Shown here: in pieces, positions 34,372-36,334 of the stretch
Numbering within the stretch: the stretch's first letter is position 1
Layout of the letters: each line of letters begins with the position of its first letter
NCBI GenBank assembly: GCA_902593075.1
Contig: CACJHA010000010.1
Location: 1-36,334 of the forward strand
Direction of reading: 5' to 3'
Origin: an uncultured Bacteroidota bacterium
Lineage (GTDB): Bacteria > Bacteroidota > Bacteroidia > Flavobacteriales > Flavobacteriaceae
Length of the DNA: 36,334 nucleotides
Position numbers and translations under genes: made by a program
Notes under the pieces: generated by a model
Seen by the model: the letters and a program-made list of their open reading frames with translations, nothing else
The model's database searches: none
Told to the model about the DNA's origin: nothing

Positions 34372-35043
34372 TTAAATTTCTCTATCTAATTTGTATTTAT
34401 TATTCTTCTTAAGAGCTAATCTATATTCAGCAAGAATAATTTTTATGTCATCGGTCATTTTTTTTGTCAATTCGGCAACAGATGAAGAATTATATCCATA
34501 GAGCGTACCTAGGTCATTATCATCATCCCTACCTCTTAAATTCTTATCCTTATCTACTATAAAAACAAAGGGTGTGCTTAACTTTGTATTTAATTTTATG
34601 TCACTCCCAAAACTTGAAAATAGTCCTTGAATTTTTGTTTCATCTCCCAAAATAAATTTCCACTTTGACATATCTTCTGAAGAACCCATTTTAAGTTCAT
34701 CTATTATTTCCAACAATTTGTCCTGATTACCATTTAAAACAATCATCAAAAATTGTAAATCTTTAAACTTATAAAATCTTTTATATATTTTTTGATTCAA
34801 ATTGAAAGCATCAAGTTTTCTAACATCCAGATCATCACCCCAAAAGCCAATAATCGAAATGTTGTTTTCAAACTGAATATTTTTCCCGCTAAGAGTCTCC
34901 CATTCTGAAATCTCTGCTATATTTTTTTGTAAAATAGGAAGCTTTGCAAAATTGTTAATCCCAGTAGCAAAGAAAAGATAGACAACAATAGGAAAGATAA
35001 ATAGTATTCCTAAAACTAAATATTTTTTAAGTCGATTATTCAA
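34372..35043 (-). CDS. Membrane-anchored thioredoxin-like protein without active-site cysteines, oxidase cluster
   Basis: A 223-residue protein with one N-terminal TM helix (about 7-27) and a soluble periplasmic domain. The strand-helix order (ISIIGFWGDD, then a helix, then FLMIVLNGNQ, then STPFVFIVDKDKNLRGR) looks like a thioredoxin/SCO fold, but the place of CxxxC holds GDDLD and there is no cysteine in the whole protein. The C-terminal part, with KKMTDDIKIILAEYRLALKK, is strongly conserved in flavobacterial homologues as I remember them. Function is unknown; a structural assembly factor is possible. The start is TTG at 35043; a stop lies three codons upstream and the TM helix needs this start. 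Confidence 0.75.
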   Translation of the reverse strand: MNNRLKKYLVLGILFIFPIVVYLFFATGINNFAKLPILQKNIAEISEWETLSGKNIQFENNISIIGFWGDDLDVRKLDAFNLNQKIYKRFYKFKDLQFLMIVLNGNQDKLLEIIDELKMGSSEDMSKWKFILGDETKIQGLFSSFGSDIKLNTKLSTPFVFIVDKDKNLRGRDDDNDLGTLYGYNSSSVAELTKKMTDDIKIILAEYRLALKKNNKYKLDREI

Positions 35044-35053
35044 ATTAGATTAT

Positions 35054-35437
35054 CTAGAAATTCCAACTAACAAAACCATCAACCATTATATTAAAAATAT
35101 AATCCGCTTCGAGTAAGAGAATGAAAGCTAAATAAGGAATTAAAATTATTAGAGGCAAAACAACAGAACCTTTTAAAGAATCCCTTTCATCCCTAACATG
35201 CATGAAATCCCATGTTATATAATATGCCTTTAATATTGTGAGTATAATAAAGATCCAATTTAGAATTTTCATTCCAAAAAGCATAGTTAAAAGTGGTTGA
35301 GGTTTCAAAATACCCAATACAACTTCAACTGTAGTTATTACTGAAAGTACAAATAAAACTCCCCAAATCTTTTGAACATTAGATTTGAACTTTATTAAAC
35401 CTCTAAATATTTCTAATTTATGTTCTCCTTTTTCCAT
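35054..35437 (-). CDS. Cytochrome c oxidase subunit IV family protein
   Basis: A 127-residue membrane protein with three TM helices (about 24-43, 50-72 and 92-116). LGILKPQPLL, the helix ending in LKAYYITWDFMHVRDE, and the position after subunit III match the bacterial CtaF-like subunit IV found in flavobacterial aa3-type oxidases. It probably stabilises the complex. The ATG at 35437 lies 9 bases after the subunit III stop. Confidence 0.88.
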   Translation of the reverse strand: MEKGEHKLEIFRGLIKFKSNVQKIWGVLFVLSVITTVEVVLGILKPQPLLTMLFGMKILNWIFIILTILKAYYITWDFMHVRDERDSLKGSVVLPLIILIPYLAFILLLEADYIFNIMVDGFVSWNF

Positions 35438-35446
35438 GTTCTTAAC

Positions 35447-36334
35447 TTATACCAAATAAAAAAATGTAAAAACAAAAACCCAAACAAGATCAACGAAATG
35501 CCAGTACAAACCAACTTTTTCAACCATTTCATAATGTCCTCTTTTTTCATAAGTTCCAATTATGACATTGAAAAATATAATTATGTTAATTACTACACCT
35601 GAGAATACGTGAAATCCATGAAATCCAGTTATGAAAAAGAAAAAATTAGCAAATAATCTATTCCCATATTCGTTATGTATTAGATTTGCTCCCTCAACAA
35701 CATTGACGGCATCTTGAATCTTTAAAGTGGATTCCTCTCTTGACAAAACTATTTTTTCTCCTTTCTCATTAATTTTTTCACCACGAATTAAAAGATTAGG
35801 ATTTTTTAAAAACCCATCTTTAACTTCGTTTAGGGAAAATGTAGGAAGAGAGGACTCATTTTGAAACCAAATGCCAGTGCTTTTTTGATGTGTTATTCTT
35901 TGTGAACTAATACTTGAGGAAAAGGAAGATAAAGCAACTCTTTTCCCAGAAGATCCATCTACAAACTGCAATATTTGTCCTCCTTTTGTTTCCAATGCTC
36001 CATATTCTCCTTTAATGAAGTTTTTCCACTCCCAAGCTTGCGACCCAACGAAAACAGCTCCTCCAATTATAGTTAAAAACATATAAAATGCAACTTTATT
36101 TTTTTTCATGTGATGACCAGCATCAACAGCTAAAACCATGGTGACTGAAGAGAAAATAAGTATAAAGGTCATTAAGGCAACATAATACATTGGTGCATCT
36201 ATTCCATGTAAAAAAGGGAAATGAGTAAAAACTTCATCGGCAATAGGCCAAGAATCAATATTTTTAAATCTCGAAAATCCGTAAGAAACTATAAAACCAG
36301 AAAAAGTTAGAGCATCTGAAACTAGGAAGAACCA
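35447..36334 (-). CDS. Cytochrome c oxidase subunit III (5' partial, runs off the window)
   Basis: The frame is open to the right window edge, where it reads WFFLVSDALTFSGFIVSYGF, so the internal methionine at 36190 is not the start; 295 residues are visible. It is a heme-copper oxidase subunit III: FSSVTMVLAVDAGHHMKKNK, SQAWEWKNFIKGEYGA, then FFFITGFHGFHVFSGV and the closing GLYWHFVDLVWVFVF. Between the helices lies a polar insertion of about 100 residues (visible residues roughly 115-215), seen in Flavobacteriia. The protein is part of the aa3-type terminal oxidase in the inner membrane. The first residues lie outside the window. Confidence 0.93.
   Translation of the reverse strand, partial: WFFLVSDALTFSGFIVSYGFSRFKNIDSWPIADEVFTHFPFLHGIDAPMYYVALMTFILIFSSVTMVLAVDAGHHMKKNKVAFYMFLTIIGGAVFVGSQAWEWKNFIKGEYGALETKGGQILQFVDGSSGKRVALSSFSSSISSQRITHQKSTGIWFQNESSLPTFSLNEVKDGFLKNPNLLIRGEKINEKGEKIVLSREESTLKIQDAVNVVEGANLIHNEYGNRLFANFFFFITGFHGFHVFSGVVINIIIFFNVIIGTYEKRGHYEMVEKVGLYWHFVDLVWVFVFTFFYLV

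Noticed and set aside
1-36334. CRISPR array, transposase, integrase, phage or toxin-antitoxin genes
   Set aside because: I read the window for direct repeats with spacers and for hallmark motifs and found none.

Overview
The window is a chromosomal segment of a strongly AT-rich, gene-dense bacterium, almost certainly Bacteroidota, class Flavobacteriia, and probably a marine type. The evidence is a secreted metalloprotease ending in a type IX secretion (T9SS) C-terminal sorting domain, -7 promoter boxes of the Bacteroidota form TAnnTTTG, the block nadK / DUF6089-like barrel / uppS / bamA / ompH / ompH, a Nfu protein with a duplicated N-terminal domain, and a cytochrome oxidase tail cluster (subunit III with a large insertion, subunit IV, SCO, DUF420, small CxxC membrane protein) of flavobacterial type. 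No genus can be named from the sequence alone. No gene-free stretch exceeds about 112 bases, and many genes overlap by 1 to 38 bases.

Layout. 1-2098 (+): tail of an unknown gene, a DUF2271 periplasmic protein and a PepSY-membrane/flavodoxin protein whose frame is broken by one extra T in a T8 run; this looks like part of an iron or flavin redox locus. 2127-2208 (-): tRNA-Leu(CAA). 2321-4557 (+): prs, rplY, pth. 4563-9061 (-): a large T9SS-exported reprolysin-like metalloprotease, translationally coupled to a small lipoprotein with fibronectin-III-like repeats. 9148-14461 (+): ribF, serS, rsmA, mgtE, a SerA-like dehydrogenase. 14424-17756 (-): pdxJ, an alpha/beta hydrolase, a GNAT acetyltransferase and an aspartate kinase. 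17847-23890 (+): nadK, DUF6089-like barrel, uppS, bamA and two ompH/skp-like chaperones, an envelope-biogenesis block. 23891-24400 (-): gamma-carbonic-anhydrase-like protein. 24441-25322 (+): Nfu iron-sulfur carrier.

25333-32802 (-): probably one long transcription unit: a four-helix-type membrane protein (frame broken at an A6 run), a winged-helix regulator, an ABC ATPase, two MacB/FtsX-type permeases, a HlyD-type adaptor, a TolC-type outer-membrane channel and finally tsaB. A 16-bp perfect palindrome with a third half-site lies over its putative promoter. 32899-36334 (-): 3' part of a cytochrome c oxidase cluster.

Nothing here is clearly a new defence or mobile system; there is no CRISPR, transposase or phage gene. 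The most interesting points are: three homopolymer positions where one base decides the reading frame; the PepSY-flavodoxin protein that lacks the usual reductase domain; the autoregulated-looking efflux cassette; the protease/lipoprotein pair; a cysteine-free thioredoxin-like protein and a tiny CxxC protein in the oxidase cluster; and promoter boxes that sit 4-5 bases before start codons, suggesting leaderless mRNAs.
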